Source: Perilla frutescens
Taxonomy: Eukaryota > Streptophyta > Magnoliopsida > Lamiales > Lamiaceae
Direction of reading: 5' to 3'
Length of the DNA: 64,000 nt
Assembly: GCA_026008535.1 (NCBI GenBank)
Contig: BRKX01000002.1
Location: 74,793,380 to 74,857,379 of the forward strand
Shown here: in pieces, positions 33,186 through 44,240 of the stretch
Layout of the letters: every line of letters starts with the position of its first letter
Numbering within the stretch: the stretch's first letter is position 1
Position numbers and translations under genes: made by a program
Notes under the pieces: generated by a model
The model's database searches: none
What the model was told of the DNA's origin: nothing
The model's input: the letters and a program-made list of their open reading frames with translations, nothing else

Positions 33186-33770
33186 AGTCACTTAAAATGT
33201 TAGGTTAAATATATATATATACTCCGTATTATTTACATTTTTCCTAATAAAATAAAGTTAAATATGTGATTTGGGTTCGGATATAATCCTCTAAATATGA
33301 AGTCCTTCAAAATTATCGTTCTTCTAGAAATTAAAGAAAAGAAATTGTATTCCCTTCTTGTTAACATCCAAATTATACATACTAATTTCCTCGTACAATC
33401 TAGTTGTATTTGAATTGATGACAGATTAATTTATTTATTCAGATTTTCATAATAATTAATTAGTTAAACATTTTTTTTGGAAAATCAATTAAATAAATCA
33501 TATTTAGATGGATTTCGTTGAGACTTGGGAAAAAGTTTGATCTAATGAAAGTCCGAAAGAGTGGGATTGTGGTCACGGAGTAACATTGTGAATTATGTTT
33601 TTATCAAAAGCTATAAGCAAAAGCAGAAGCATTTTAAAAAAAAAAACAAGAAAAAAGAAAGGAATAATTTCTTTGATGTGAAAAGGAGAAACAAAAGTAA
33701 AGAACGATCCAATTTCAATTGGAATTGTCATCTAGTACTCTAATATATAGCTAGCTAGCAATTAAATATA
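33186..33770. other. Spacer, no gene seen
   Basis: AT-rich, with an (AT)n tract near 33212-33222. A 60-codon lysine-rich frame at 33561-33743 is a consequence of A-rich composition. Confidence 0.4.
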
Positions 33771-33772
33771 AT

Positions 33773-33787
33773 TACACACACACATAC

Positions 33788-33840
<53 letters not shown>

Positions 33841-34042
33841 ACATACGTACATACGTACATTAGTACATATATAGGAGGGAGAGGGAGAGGGAGGGGTAGT
33901 GTGTTTTTGCCTTTGACGGGGACTCCAATATGTCTACTGAGCTTTAGCTTTTGCTTTTGCGTTTCATCATTTCCTTTTCCATTCTCCATTGGGTAAAAGA
34001 GACAGTCAGAATAGAAATTGGCGTTGACGCTTCCTCGTACGA

Positions 34043-34134
<92 letters not shown>
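33773..34134 (+). repeat. Cluster of microsatellites: (CATA)n/(AT)n and (CT)31(CA)14
   Basis: (ACAT)n passes into (AT)n at 33773-33838, followed by ACGTACAT repeats. A compound (CT)n (CA)n tract lies at 34045-34134. Between them is a higher-complexity stretch (33900-34040) with G-rich GGGAGAGGGAGAGGGAGGGG just before it. No gene was recognised there. Confidence 0.9.
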
Positions 34135-34139
<5 letters not shown>

Positions 34140-34503
34140 CACCTTATGTTTATATGTACCTGCTTAGCCAAATTTTTTAACGAAGATTTTTCCCAGACCT
34201 TTGTCATTATTTATTCTTTCTCTTTTGGTTTAGTTTATTCCTTTTCTTTGTTTACAACGCTGGATGGTTCGAAAATAATAGAAAGGAAACTCGTGTTTAG
34301 AAAGGTCTTGTTCTAATTATCTATTCTTATAAATATTATCTTATATATTTATATACTCAATGTTAAGACACTATGTATAATTTCCATCATTTTTTAATTT
34401 TAAGTCAAGAGAGAAGGATAAAATTTTATACGCTTTTGACTGCAAATAATAATTTTGATTATTTATAAAAAAAAACATAAACTGTAACCAATAAAACCGT
34501 AAG

Positions 34504-34538
<35 letters not shown>

Positions 34539-35845
34539 TTGATACAAACATAAGTGCCATAAGTAGTACTATAAATAAATTTAAGGTTGATTAAGAAATT
34601 GATTAATTTTGTTAAATTGAAAATTAAGTAAGAGTCTATTAACTTAAAGATAAATTTTCCCTCTGAAAAAAACTTCAAAGATATTTTTTTAAAATTATAT
34701 AAATAACAAGGGATAAAGATATTAGATATATATATATATATATATATATATACACTCTTTAAAATAATAGGATATCAATTAAATAATTTTAATTGCCAAT
34801 TTGGTTGAAGTTGTAAGATGAGAGGGGACTTGATGTGATGACTGCTTAACAAATTCTCATCTTATAATCTTGTCAATTGTCATGATCGCCAAAGTGGATG
34901 AAGAAGAATTCGTACAAATGAAAGTTCCCCCCTCTCCCCTATTTTCTTTTTTTTCTTTTTTTTTTTCACTCCCATCATTATCCTAAGATGAAGAATAGAT
35001 TCACCAAGATATTTAGTTCACTTTCCTAAAATCATTTTTTTTCTTTAAAACAGGAAAAAAAAAAAAGAGTGCAACACTGATTTTATGTTGAATTTGGGCG
35101 CAAAAAAAAAAAATCTACATGTGTCTCTTTTGTTACAAATCCAAGCACGATAGTACTAAACATTCTCCTCATGACAAATGTTTTTCTACTAGTTTTTCTA
35201 GACTAGTATTTCACATGAAAACTTGGCTCGACCCGACGAATAGGCAGCCCGAATTGACAACTCTACATAGAAGCAAGCAATTGAGTTCACATGATCCCCT
35301 GTTACACATTTAGTGTTACATTGTATGTTGCAATATCAAATTATAAGTTTTTCTGATATTTTTTTTCTTCAATTTCACTTTCTTTTATTGTAGTTTAATT
35401 TTACGAATTTTTTTAGGGTATATAATTTAATTTCCAAACTTTAATTATTATATTCCATAATTTGAATTTATAATTTTTGTAACTCACTCTTTATGTGGTA
35501 AATGTTGGCTATGGTTGATTATGTTATAGTAATTAGTTTTATTTTTATAATAACTATTTTTAAATTCATAATTTGATAGTATATCACAGAATGTGTAACG
35601 AGAAATCCGAACCAGCAATTAATTGAGTTGCTACTACAATGACACTAACTAGCTAGAGAGTGAATTTTTATTTTTATTCTCTATTTTCTTAGAAGGGGGA
35701 TTGGCAATTTAACTAATATACATGCCATAGCTAGAATACAACAAATGAATTTCCGATTTTGAAAAGGAATAGTTTAATCATGTTTCTACCTACTACCAAA
35801 TTGAAATCAAGTAATTTTTAGAAAATCACAATCCTCATAAATTTA
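34135..35845. other. Gene-free spacer with simple repeats
   Basis: (AT)n tracts at about 34507-34535 and 34725-34752. A stretch at 35340-35610 resembles the dispersed repeat family at 37478-37866 and 49735-50085 (TTTAGGGTATATAATTT, GGTTGATTATGTTATA). A transposon-like fragment lies near 35220-35270 (GGCTCGACCCGACGAATAGG). No coding gene. Confidence 0.4.
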
Positions 35846-35846
35846 A

Positions 35847-36527
35847 GGGTTAATTGGCTCTAATATTACAACTTTTACACTTTTTTTTTTTATTTTTCAC
35901 ATAATGTTTTAATTTTTGTAATAATTCCAAAGCCTTATTTTTGTTGCAATTAAGCCATGGGATGGAAATTAATTTGAGGTTGCTTAAACTTGTTTACACA
36001 TGTGCACTCTTAATTTGATATGTCATAATTTTATTTTGTTGTACTAATTTTATCATATTTTTCATAATTATAATTTCTAACAAATAAGATTATACACATC
36101 ATACTTGTGCATCACATGAGAGATGTTCTATTTTAATTTATGCCACATCAGATTAATAGTGAACACAAATGTATGTTATAATTAACACAAACTGAATAAT
36201 ATGAAAATTTATATAATTCAGAAAGTTATAAATTAATTTTATTTTCTTGTAATAATTTTACTAAATTTTTCATAATTATAATTTCTAACGAATAAAATTA
36301 TACATATCACGCACGTGCATCGCATGGTAGAGATACTCTATTTAATTTATGCTACATCAGATTGAGAGTGCACGTGTGTAAAAATTTAGGCCATGTCAGA
36401 TTAATTTTCATCTTATGGCTTAATTCCAATAAAAAGATAAAATTTTGACATTATTACAAAAATTAAAACGTTGTGTGAAAAATCCAAAAAAGGTGAAAAA
36501 AATCGTGATATTAAAACCTATTAACCC
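35847..36527. mobile_element. Mutator-type MITE, GGGTTAATTGG family (copy 2)
   Basis: Terminal inverted repeats of about 110 bp: the left begins GGGTTAATTGGCTCTAATAT, the right, inverted, begins GGGTTAATAGGTTTTAATAT, and both share TTTTAATTTTTGTAATAAT further in. A perfect 9-bp target duplication TAAATTTAA flanks it (35838-35846 and 36528-36536), the size typical of Mutator-like elements. Internally a segment with ATAATTTCTAACRAATAA is duplicated. No transposase. Confidence 0.75.
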
Positions 36528-37477
36528 TAAATTTAATGATTAATGATATTCTACATCTTTACATAGATAAATGATCCAAGATCAATTTCCGAATCTCCCA
36601 ACCCAACTCAATAAAAGTAAAAAGTTAAAAAAAAAAAAAAAACAGTTATACCACCACCAACAACAACAACAAAAATTAAAAAAATAAAGAGCCTTGCAAA
36701 ATGCAATAATGAAGTTCATGTGATAGTCATATATTTGAAAAAGAAAAGTTAGGGCACGTATGCAGCCAACGTAGGCACGTGCGGCCAAGGATAGGCATAT
36801 ACATAGCACATGTTATATATATTACACAATTTATCAAACATAAGATCCATTAATTTTCATATATACACATCTAATTTCAAACAAGATTCCATCTCTAACA
36901 AAATGTGTGTGTGTGTGTGTGTGTATATAATTGTAGACACATGGTGGTCATGAGTCGACTAATTAATTATGGATAATTTATTAATATATTTTTTATGTAG
37001 TGTATAAAAATGAAAGGATTGGATTAATAGTAACAATAGAACGAGGACGGGAACGGGAACGAGAACGAGAGTCAAGAGCGCGGATGCGAGTGGTCCAGTG
37101 AAGCGTGTGGGAGGAAACGGGTGAGAATCACGTGACAATCCACCCAAAAAAATATGGACAGATGGAAGAGGGGTTGGCCTGTCATCCATCAATCTGCTTT
37201 GCAGTTGGAAAGTTTCACCTCTTCTCTTCATATATCTACTACTATTTTTAACCCTCAACTCCTAACTTACTACTTTCTTAATCAATCCAATACACCACAA
37301 TTCCAATATTAATCCATGATTAATCTTCTATATATAAATAACTTTTTAGAGAGTGAAAAAAAAAAAAAAAACAAGTGTACTCGAATTATGTTTAAATTGA
37401 TATACCACATGCTAATCTCAATTCTCATAATTATATTGCATGCCATTGATCCATCATAACTCCAATAAAATGGGGAT
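36528..37477. other. Spacer with a GC-richer block
   Basis: Contains a (GT)n run at 36904-36924. A more complex stretch at 37040-37210 (GAACGAGGACGGGAACGGG, AATCACGTGACAATCC with a CACGTG core) stands out from the AT-rich surroundings. It could be a regulatory region or an old gene fragment, but no protein or RNA family is recognisable. A minus-strand frame of 99 codons crosses it without family resemblance. Confidence 0.4.
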
Positions 37478-37866
37478 GGGATCCTCTGGCTAGTCCAAAA
37501 TTACCAACCGTGTGTCAACATTAAAATTTCATAGTATTAATATTAATGTTTTTCATAAGAATAAAATTTATTATATTATAACTAATCTTAATTAATATTT
37601 ATTGGTAAAAATTGAAATTTTAAAGAATTCTAAACCTTAATTTTAGGATAACAAATCCTAAAAATCAATTATATTAACTAAAAACTTAAAATAAAATACT
37701 AAAAAAATCATTATAAACCCTAATTGGGTGGAATGAATACTAAATAATAATGTAAAATTATACTAAATAAAAAAATTTGAAGAAAATAATGAAAGAAAAA
37801 CTAATAATTTTAATATTTGATACATGGTTAGTACATAGCACTATGGACTAGTCTAGAGAGGATCTC
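37478..37866 (-). mobile_element. MITE of the GATCCTCT-end family (copy 1)
   Basis: Ends GGGATCCTCTGGCTAGTCCA and, inverted, GAGATCCTCTCTAGACTAGTCC. The interior, reverse-complemented, matches 49735-50085 over most of its length (ACATTATTATTTAG, GGGTTTATAAT, AATTTTAATGTTGRCACACG) and 38140-38545 in part (CCACCCAATTAGG). Confidence 0.6.
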
Positions 37867-38139
37867 ATATACATAAATAAATGATTATATCGATCCATTA
37901 AGATAGATTTTTTTTTTTGTTTATGTTTTGAAAGTTTTGAACAGGGGATCAATCACATTTATAATTAAAGGTATCTTGTAACCAGAAATGTGATAACTTA
38001 AAAATAAGAAATAAAAAATGCTAGAAAATATTTTGAAAAATGCAAATCACATGTTATTATTTTATTATCCTTATTCTCCCATAGCCTCCAATTAATCCTT
38101 ATTATTTTATAATCTAGATATTGTAACATGTTATTCTCT

Positions 38140-38545
38140 TTTGGATGAGATCCCCTATTCCGAATTTGATGTTTCAACCCATATTTCATGATCAAATTTA
38201 TAAATTTTTCTTCCTTTTTTTTTTGGCAATTTAAATTTATTATGTTTTAATTTAATTTATGATTATTTTTAGGGTTCACACCACCCAATTAGGATTATTA
38301 ATTATTTTTTAATTTTTAATTTTTAAAGAAATGATTATTATGGTTGATTATTTTTAAAATATTAATTTATAATTATTTTTTAAAATTTCAATCTTTTGTT
38401 GATAAATGTATTCAGGTTAATTATGTTATAATTAATTTTTATTTTTGTAATATCTATTATTAAAAGTATAAATTCGATCGTGAAATATGATTTGAAACAT
38501 CAAATTTGGAATAAATTATCACATACGATTATCTAGAGATAATAT
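38140..38545 (+). mobile_element. Related TIR element (copy 2)
   Basis: Arms at about 38150-38202 and 38469-38525 are inverted copies: TTCCGAATTTGATGTTTCAA then CATATTTCATGATC at the left, matched on the other side by GATCGTGAAATATG then TTGAAACATCAAATTTGGAA. Interior landmarks CCACCCAATTAGG and GGTTAATTATGTTATAATTA tie it to the copy at 37478-37866. Confidence 0.6.
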
Positions 38546-40270
38546 ACTTGATTTGTTCTTTCAATGAACTTGGTGTGCAACTTTTTTATTATTTACGTGC
38601 GACAAATTTGATTAGTACTCATTGTTGAGATTTAATTATAATATTGTTTTTTTTTTCCTTCAATTGATCTCATATCCAATTTCTTGCCCAAAAAGTAAAG
38701 CCACAAAAATTAAAGTAACAAATTAATAATCAGAATCCAGAACCTCTACTTAATGAGAAAATATGGCAATAATTAATGAATACCAACGGTTCAAACATAT
38801 ATCATAATAACGATCAGTACCGATAATTATTTAAGTCAACGAAAATATAAATGTCCCAAATAAGAAATACGAATATAATATCACTCAAACTATAGTTTCA
38901 TTTTCAGTCCTAATTAAATTTATTTTTGAAATATAAGTATATATCTATATATAAATAATATCGGCATGTTTCATTTTAGCATTATGAATATATCATTTCT
39001 ATCATATGTGATATCATTCTATCATCACATATGATAGAAATTATATTTACAAAAATGTCAGGGTATTTTTTAATAAAATCCTGACAATTATATATATTCA
39101 AGTAATTTTTTGGATGATCTCAGTATTTACTAGATTGTAACGCGGTGGGGACGAGTTCCTAATTCCCATTCTAGAACTAGTTTAATTTCTGATGTAGGAA
39201 TCAATTTGAAGTATTTAAATTAATTAATTAATTAATTAATTAAATAGATTCTTTTCTTTTATTTATGATAAATATCATTTAAAATATTGTATTTTAACAT
39301 CACGTTTTCTAAAATAATATTACTATATTATGTGAATGCCACTTTTCATAAGATTAATTTTATATATAGCATTCCATTTGTATTTTTTTTATTTATTATT
39401 TTTTGAATTTATTTCCTAATTATGTAGCTTAATTGATATTCCCCTTCGTAAGGGTGAAAAATCTGAATACTAATCTCAATCTCTTACCCAACTAAAAAAA
39501 TAAAGGATAAAAACAAGAAATGATTGAAAGTTTATATATATTTAAAAAATAAATCATAGCTTATCACTAAATTCAAAAAGTTTTACCTACATACATATTA
39601 TCTATTAGTTAGTAATCGGTACTTCTTTTTATGTCGAGAGACACATTTGGTCTGAAGATAACACCATTATTTTGTTTTAAAACATATATAAAGCAATTCA
39701 TAAAGAAAACGTTATTTTATTCGATAATTGATAATTTATTTATCAATAAATAAAAAGTCCTTTTAAGGACAATACTATTAATAGTCAACACTGATCATTT
39801 ATAAAGGTTATAAATCTTTGGACTGCTATTTTGAGTTATTTTTTCGAGTCATTATAGTGATATAAATCCACCCAATATACATGTACTCAAATAAAAAATA
39901 ATTCAGTCCAAATACCATTTTTAAATGAATTGTTTACATGTCTTGAACTTTATGTAACATATTTATTGCCACACTTATACCATTTTTTGCTCAAAGAAAG
40001 AATAGAAAAGGAATCATGTGCCCTATTTATTTAAAAGTAGGACCAGAAGATGACTCAAATTGGCAGTTGTGCAATAATATTATTGACAATTTTATTTAAT
40101 TTCACACTCATAAGTCCAGATATTATTCATTAAATTATTATTTCCTTTCAGTGAGACAAAAATGGTTTTTTGTTGTCATTTTCAGTCTTGATGTGCTGAC
40201 AGAAATGATATGGGATTTACATTCTGCAGATTTATTATGAGAAACTTCTTTTTCCAGCTCAGTTTTCATT

Positions 40271-40272
<2 letters not shown>
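38546..40272. other. Gene-free spacer with one strong hairpin
   Basis: AT-rich. 38996-39012 and 39024-39040 form a perfect 17-bp stem (TTTCTATCATATGTGAT) with an 11-base loop. A (TTAA)n run lies near 39220-39243. No coding frame. Confidence 0.5.
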
Positions 40273-40343
<71 letters not shown>

Positions 40344-40346
40344 TGT
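40273..40346 (+). repeat. (AT)n(GTAT)n compound microsatellite
   Basis: (TA)n from about 40273 to 40316, continuing as (GTAT)n to about 40346. Confidence 0.9.
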
Positions 40347-40641
40347 CTTTCAATCAATGCTCAATTTAATTTACTCTGCCTAAATTGTTCATAATTTTCC
40401 AAGTACTCGATTTTTAGTAAAAAGCAATCTTTACTAGATCTATTTTCGTTAGGGGCCGCCCTATGTATTGGTACTAAACGTACGTGGATATAAATGAGTA
40501 TACCAATTATATAAATTCAATTATATCTTTCTGAAAATTAATATTATGAATGGTATAAATTAAATTAAATTAAACTATTTGAAAAATTGGACGTGGAATC
40601 AAATGTGTACATGCTGGGTGGATATACACACGCGTTGTGTC

Positions 40642-40763
40642 CAGGGGCTGAACCAGGAATTTTTCATTGGGGGGCCGAATTATTCTTCACTAATAACATT
40701 ATATACTAATTTTTCTAGTTTTTATAAAAAAATTACATGTAACATTTTTAGCTCCGCCCCTCC
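40642..40763. mobile_element. Short hAT-type MITE
   Basis: 122-bp element with ends CAGGGGCTGAACC and, inverted, GGAGGGGCGGAGC, near the CAGGGGCGGAGCCA consensus common for plant hAT MITEs. Flanked by the 7-bp direct repeat TTGTGTC (40635-40641 and 40764-40770). Confidence 0.6.
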
Positions 40764-42120
40764 TTGTGTCTTTCTATGATTTATCAACAACTTCAAATGT
40801 GGCTCCACATAGAGCCAACTCTAATGTACGCATGAATAGTTATGGGTGCAAATGAGTCGAACTGTCTGGCATAAGCCTACGGCATGATCTATATTGAGCC
40901 TATTTATGTCTGATCTATTTATCAAAGAGATCGATCATAATAAGATATTTTAAGAAACTCATTTAGATATCGTATGCATGATGTAGCCTAATGATATTTC
41001 TCATTTTCATAAGAATGGGAAACTATGGTATGAATTCCAAATTTATCATCCTCCATCCCCAACAAAAAGAAAAAATATTATATATATATATATATATATG
41101 TATATATTAATCCTCAATGTAATTTGTTATTTAAATAATTAAATTATATATGGTAATATATATTATATTTAAAAGTATGCTTACCCCTAAAATTTTAGTT
41201 GAATTACTTTAAAAATCTATGAAATCATATATTAATATATATATATATATATATATATTCTATCTGTTTAATTTTTGAAAATATGATATCTAATTTTTAT
41301 GAGTTTAAATAGGTTCCTAAAAAGCTTCAGGCCTAACTCGCGTCACTAAACATGTCGGACTCAAGTATTATGTGTATAAAATTTTATAATAAATAATAAG
41401 TGACTTAGACCTAATTAACTCAATTCAATAAAACAGTGCTCGAGCAGACCTTCCGAACCCAAGCCCGACATAACGTATTTTTACTCCTACATATGAAGCC
41501 ATATATTGCGATTGAAAAAAGGAGCTCGAACGTGTGGGCTAGCTTGCATTGATGTCCCGAGTGGTCTACTCTTATCTAATTACCACTTCATTTTTTTTTC
41601 TATTAAAAATTAAAAAAAATCAATGAAAGATTTGATTTTTGTGAAATAATTGAAAGCAATTATATTGATGGATCGATATTATTGAAAAGTAGGGAAATTT
41701 AAAGATGAAGCAGAAAAGTGGCAGTTGAAATGAAGAGTTTTGAGAAAGATTTTTTTAAATATCAAAGTGTTAAATTTGGGGTGGCTTAAACGGTAAATCA
41801 GTTACATGTTTCTTTCACCGTTGGCATCAAAACTCCACAGCGCCACGGCCAACTTTCGTCCACGTGCCACTATCCAATCACTCATTGCTGCATTTATTTC
41901 TCTATCTACTTTTTATATATCACCCCCTTTTTTTTTAAATAAACATTTTCTCTAATTATTTTTTCCATTTTTAGGTATTTCGTACCGTGAATAAATGTCC
42001 ATTCACTCTAATATCTCACATTATTACCATCATTGTTCTTATTAGTAATTATTTTCAATTATTTTTATTAAATGAAGTGATCGATCATTCAATAATTAAT
42101 ATACATGATCTCTCCCTCTC

Positions 42121-42168
<48 letters not shown>

Positions 42169-43570
42169 GTAGTATAATTGTATTTTTGTATATATGAAGA
42201 CAATAAATTAAGTGACAGCCATGAAATAAGAGAAATACCATAAATGAGGTTTCAGGGGAATAATATATTACACTGCTTAATTAATTGACAGCATAACTTA
42301 TTGACCTCATCTGATAGTGTTGGTATCAAGTTGCGGGAGGGGCAAAATGGTAAATTCATGCGCCAAATCTTATACATGGATATCATAATATCTATTATCT
42401 TAATAATACATTTGACTTTGTCACCAAGTCATTGTTTTTTATATTGCTTATAGTTTACAACATTTATTAGGGGGCAATCACCTATATTTAGTTGATTGAT
42501 TACCAAATAGAGCGCATTAGAAAATGACCCTTTTGCCATTTCAACTTTAAAATCCCTTGATCAATAACTAATGCCTTTTAATATTTGTTAATTAATTGTG
42601 TTTCGTATTATGTTAAACTGAAAATTGATTTTATTATTTATATTGTTCTAGAAAAAAAAAAAAGAAATCATCTTAAATCATCTTGATCAATAATATATAT
42701 TCCCATTGATATCTTTTAAATTGAGTTTATTACACATGATTTGATAAGTTGCTGCATATAAAATAAAATTTTCATCAATGCATAGCGATTACAATTTTTT
42801 CTCATCCTAAAAGAAACGACACGAACATGAGAGTATTAACATTCGAAGATAATTTTCTGAGATAACTTTTTTCCATAATATATATACTTAGGAAACTTAA
42901 TTTAGTCATATGCATTATATATTTACTTTAAATTAAATAATATTATATTGTATTTCATAATTTATCAAATAATTAATTAATTCGCTTGAAGTCTCATAAT
43001 GAATAGTGTAATACGATTTCACATAATAGAGTGAAATTAAATTATCCGAGCAATTGTTGGAACAAATATATATATGAGGTCCCATAATTTCCTTCAATTG
43101 TCATTTTCCACAACTAATAATTGAAATTTTATATGTAGTCCCTAGAGTTCTTAAATATTGGAATTGCACGACTGTTACATACTACAGTAGTATTGAGTTA
43201 TCCTTTGATAACTCTCACGACAGAAAGGGGCGATCTCGTCATTTCATAATTCTGATTAATATACCAGGTCTGTATCTTTGTCCTCAGCTGGATCAAGAAA
43301 CTCTTTTTAACTTTGTTTGTCAAGTTGGAGAAGATTTTTTTAAAAAAATTAAATAAAATAAAAAATACAGTTAAGTTAAAAATAAAAATGGAGACATATA
43401 GAAGAAATAGCGACCTCTTCTTTCCATCCCCACCCTCTCTCACTCTTTCTCTCTCCCCCACATCTCGTAATTTGGTGTGTGAGACAGAGAGAGAGAAATA
43501 AAAGTTATGTTCATTCAGACATAAATATTCATATTCATACAAGAAAACATCTTTTTAATTAAAAACACTT
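40764..43570. other. Upstream flank of the BELL gene
   Basis: Mostly AT-rich with (AT)n tracts (41075-41099, 41238-41259) and a (CT)n tract at 42112-42163. The stretch 41760-41940 is more complex: TCCACGTGCCA carries a G-box core, and TTTTTATATATCACCCC downstream is TATA-like. It could be a promoter or enhancer of the BELL gene 2.3 kb downstream. The degenerate stretch 40850-41480 vaguely resembles a hAT remnant. No coding gene. Confidence 0.35.
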
Positions 43571-43808
43571 GTTTTTAGTTCTTCTCTCTTTCGAGAAGGC
43601 GATTGCAGAGAACAACAGCACTCTCCCACTGCAAAGAGCAACAAAGAGATAGAAAAGGAGAGAAAGAGAAAGATAGAGAGAGAAACGACAGCCTCAGAAA
43701 CAGCAGAGAGAGAGAGAGAGAGAGAAACAATTCAAGATTCAAGAGTGTTTTTTTAATTTCCTTTTCTTTTCTATTTTTTTTTCAAGAATCCCACAGAAGA
43801 AGAAAACG

Positions 43809-43850
43809 ATGTCTGAGGGCTTCCCACCCTTTTACAGCCTGCAACTATAA
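43809..43850 (+). promoter_or_regulatory. 13-codon upstream ORF in the BELL gene leader
   Basis: ATG TCT GAG ... CTA TAA encodes MSEGFPPFYSLQL and stops 3 bp before a probable 5'-UTR splice donor (AAGAG|GTATGT, intron 43854-44190). If the leader starts upstream, ribosomes would meet this ORF first. Leader extent is inferred. Confidence 0.4.
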
Positions 43851-43853
43851 GAG

Positions 43854-44190
43854 GTATGTACATGATTACATGAATTACTAAAGTTGAAATCTTTTCTATA
43901 TGTTAAGAAGGACAATCAAATCAAATCAAATGAAAAATATATATATAATTATAAGAAAAAAAGGGAGCACTACAAGAAAAAACTCTCTTAATTTGATGCT
44001 TTCACTTTTACTCCTGAATTCCCTTTTTATTCTTCTCTTTTTCATTTTTCCTTGATTGATCTCTATTACCTCTCGATAATGGAATTAGAGTTCTCGATCA
44101 ATATTAATTCTTGAATTTTCTGCAATGGAAAGCCGAACAGACAGCTGAATAATAGAGAGTTCTAGAGAGAGAAGAAGGCGGGCTTTGCAG
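43854..44190 (+). other. Probable 5'-UTR intron of the BELL gene
   Basis: Donor GAG|GTATGT at 43853/43854 and acceptor GGCTTTGCAG ending at 44190, 50 bp before the chosen ATG. The interval is AT-rich with no coding frame, while the exon upstream (about 43575-43853) is purine-rich (GAGA)n leader-like sequence. Confidence 0.45.
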
Positions 44191-44240
44191 ATAGCTGGGG
44201 GGGATTGAAGAGAGATGATGATGAAGATAAAGATAGCGAT

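Noticed and set aside
33944..34207. Open frames with long Arg-Glu, Ser-Leu or Cys-Val runs
   Set aside because: Direct translations of (CT)n and (CA)n microsatellites; the same holds at 28691-29092, 42112-42163, 46632-46671 and 47841-48115.
40850..41480. Possible old hAT element with TGGGTGCAAATGAG-like ends
   Set aside because: End similarity is too weak and no target duplication could be defined.
43968..43983. CACTACAAGAAAAAA, identical to a typical CACTA transposon terminus, in the inferred BELL leader intron
   Set aside because: No matching inverted end (TTTTTCTTGTAGTG) or subterminal repeats were found nearby, so it is at most a lone relic.
44205..44240. Upstream in-frame extension of the BELL protein from a TTG
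   Set aside because: No ATG in frame; MGIAT at 44241 matches the usual BLH2/BLH4 start.
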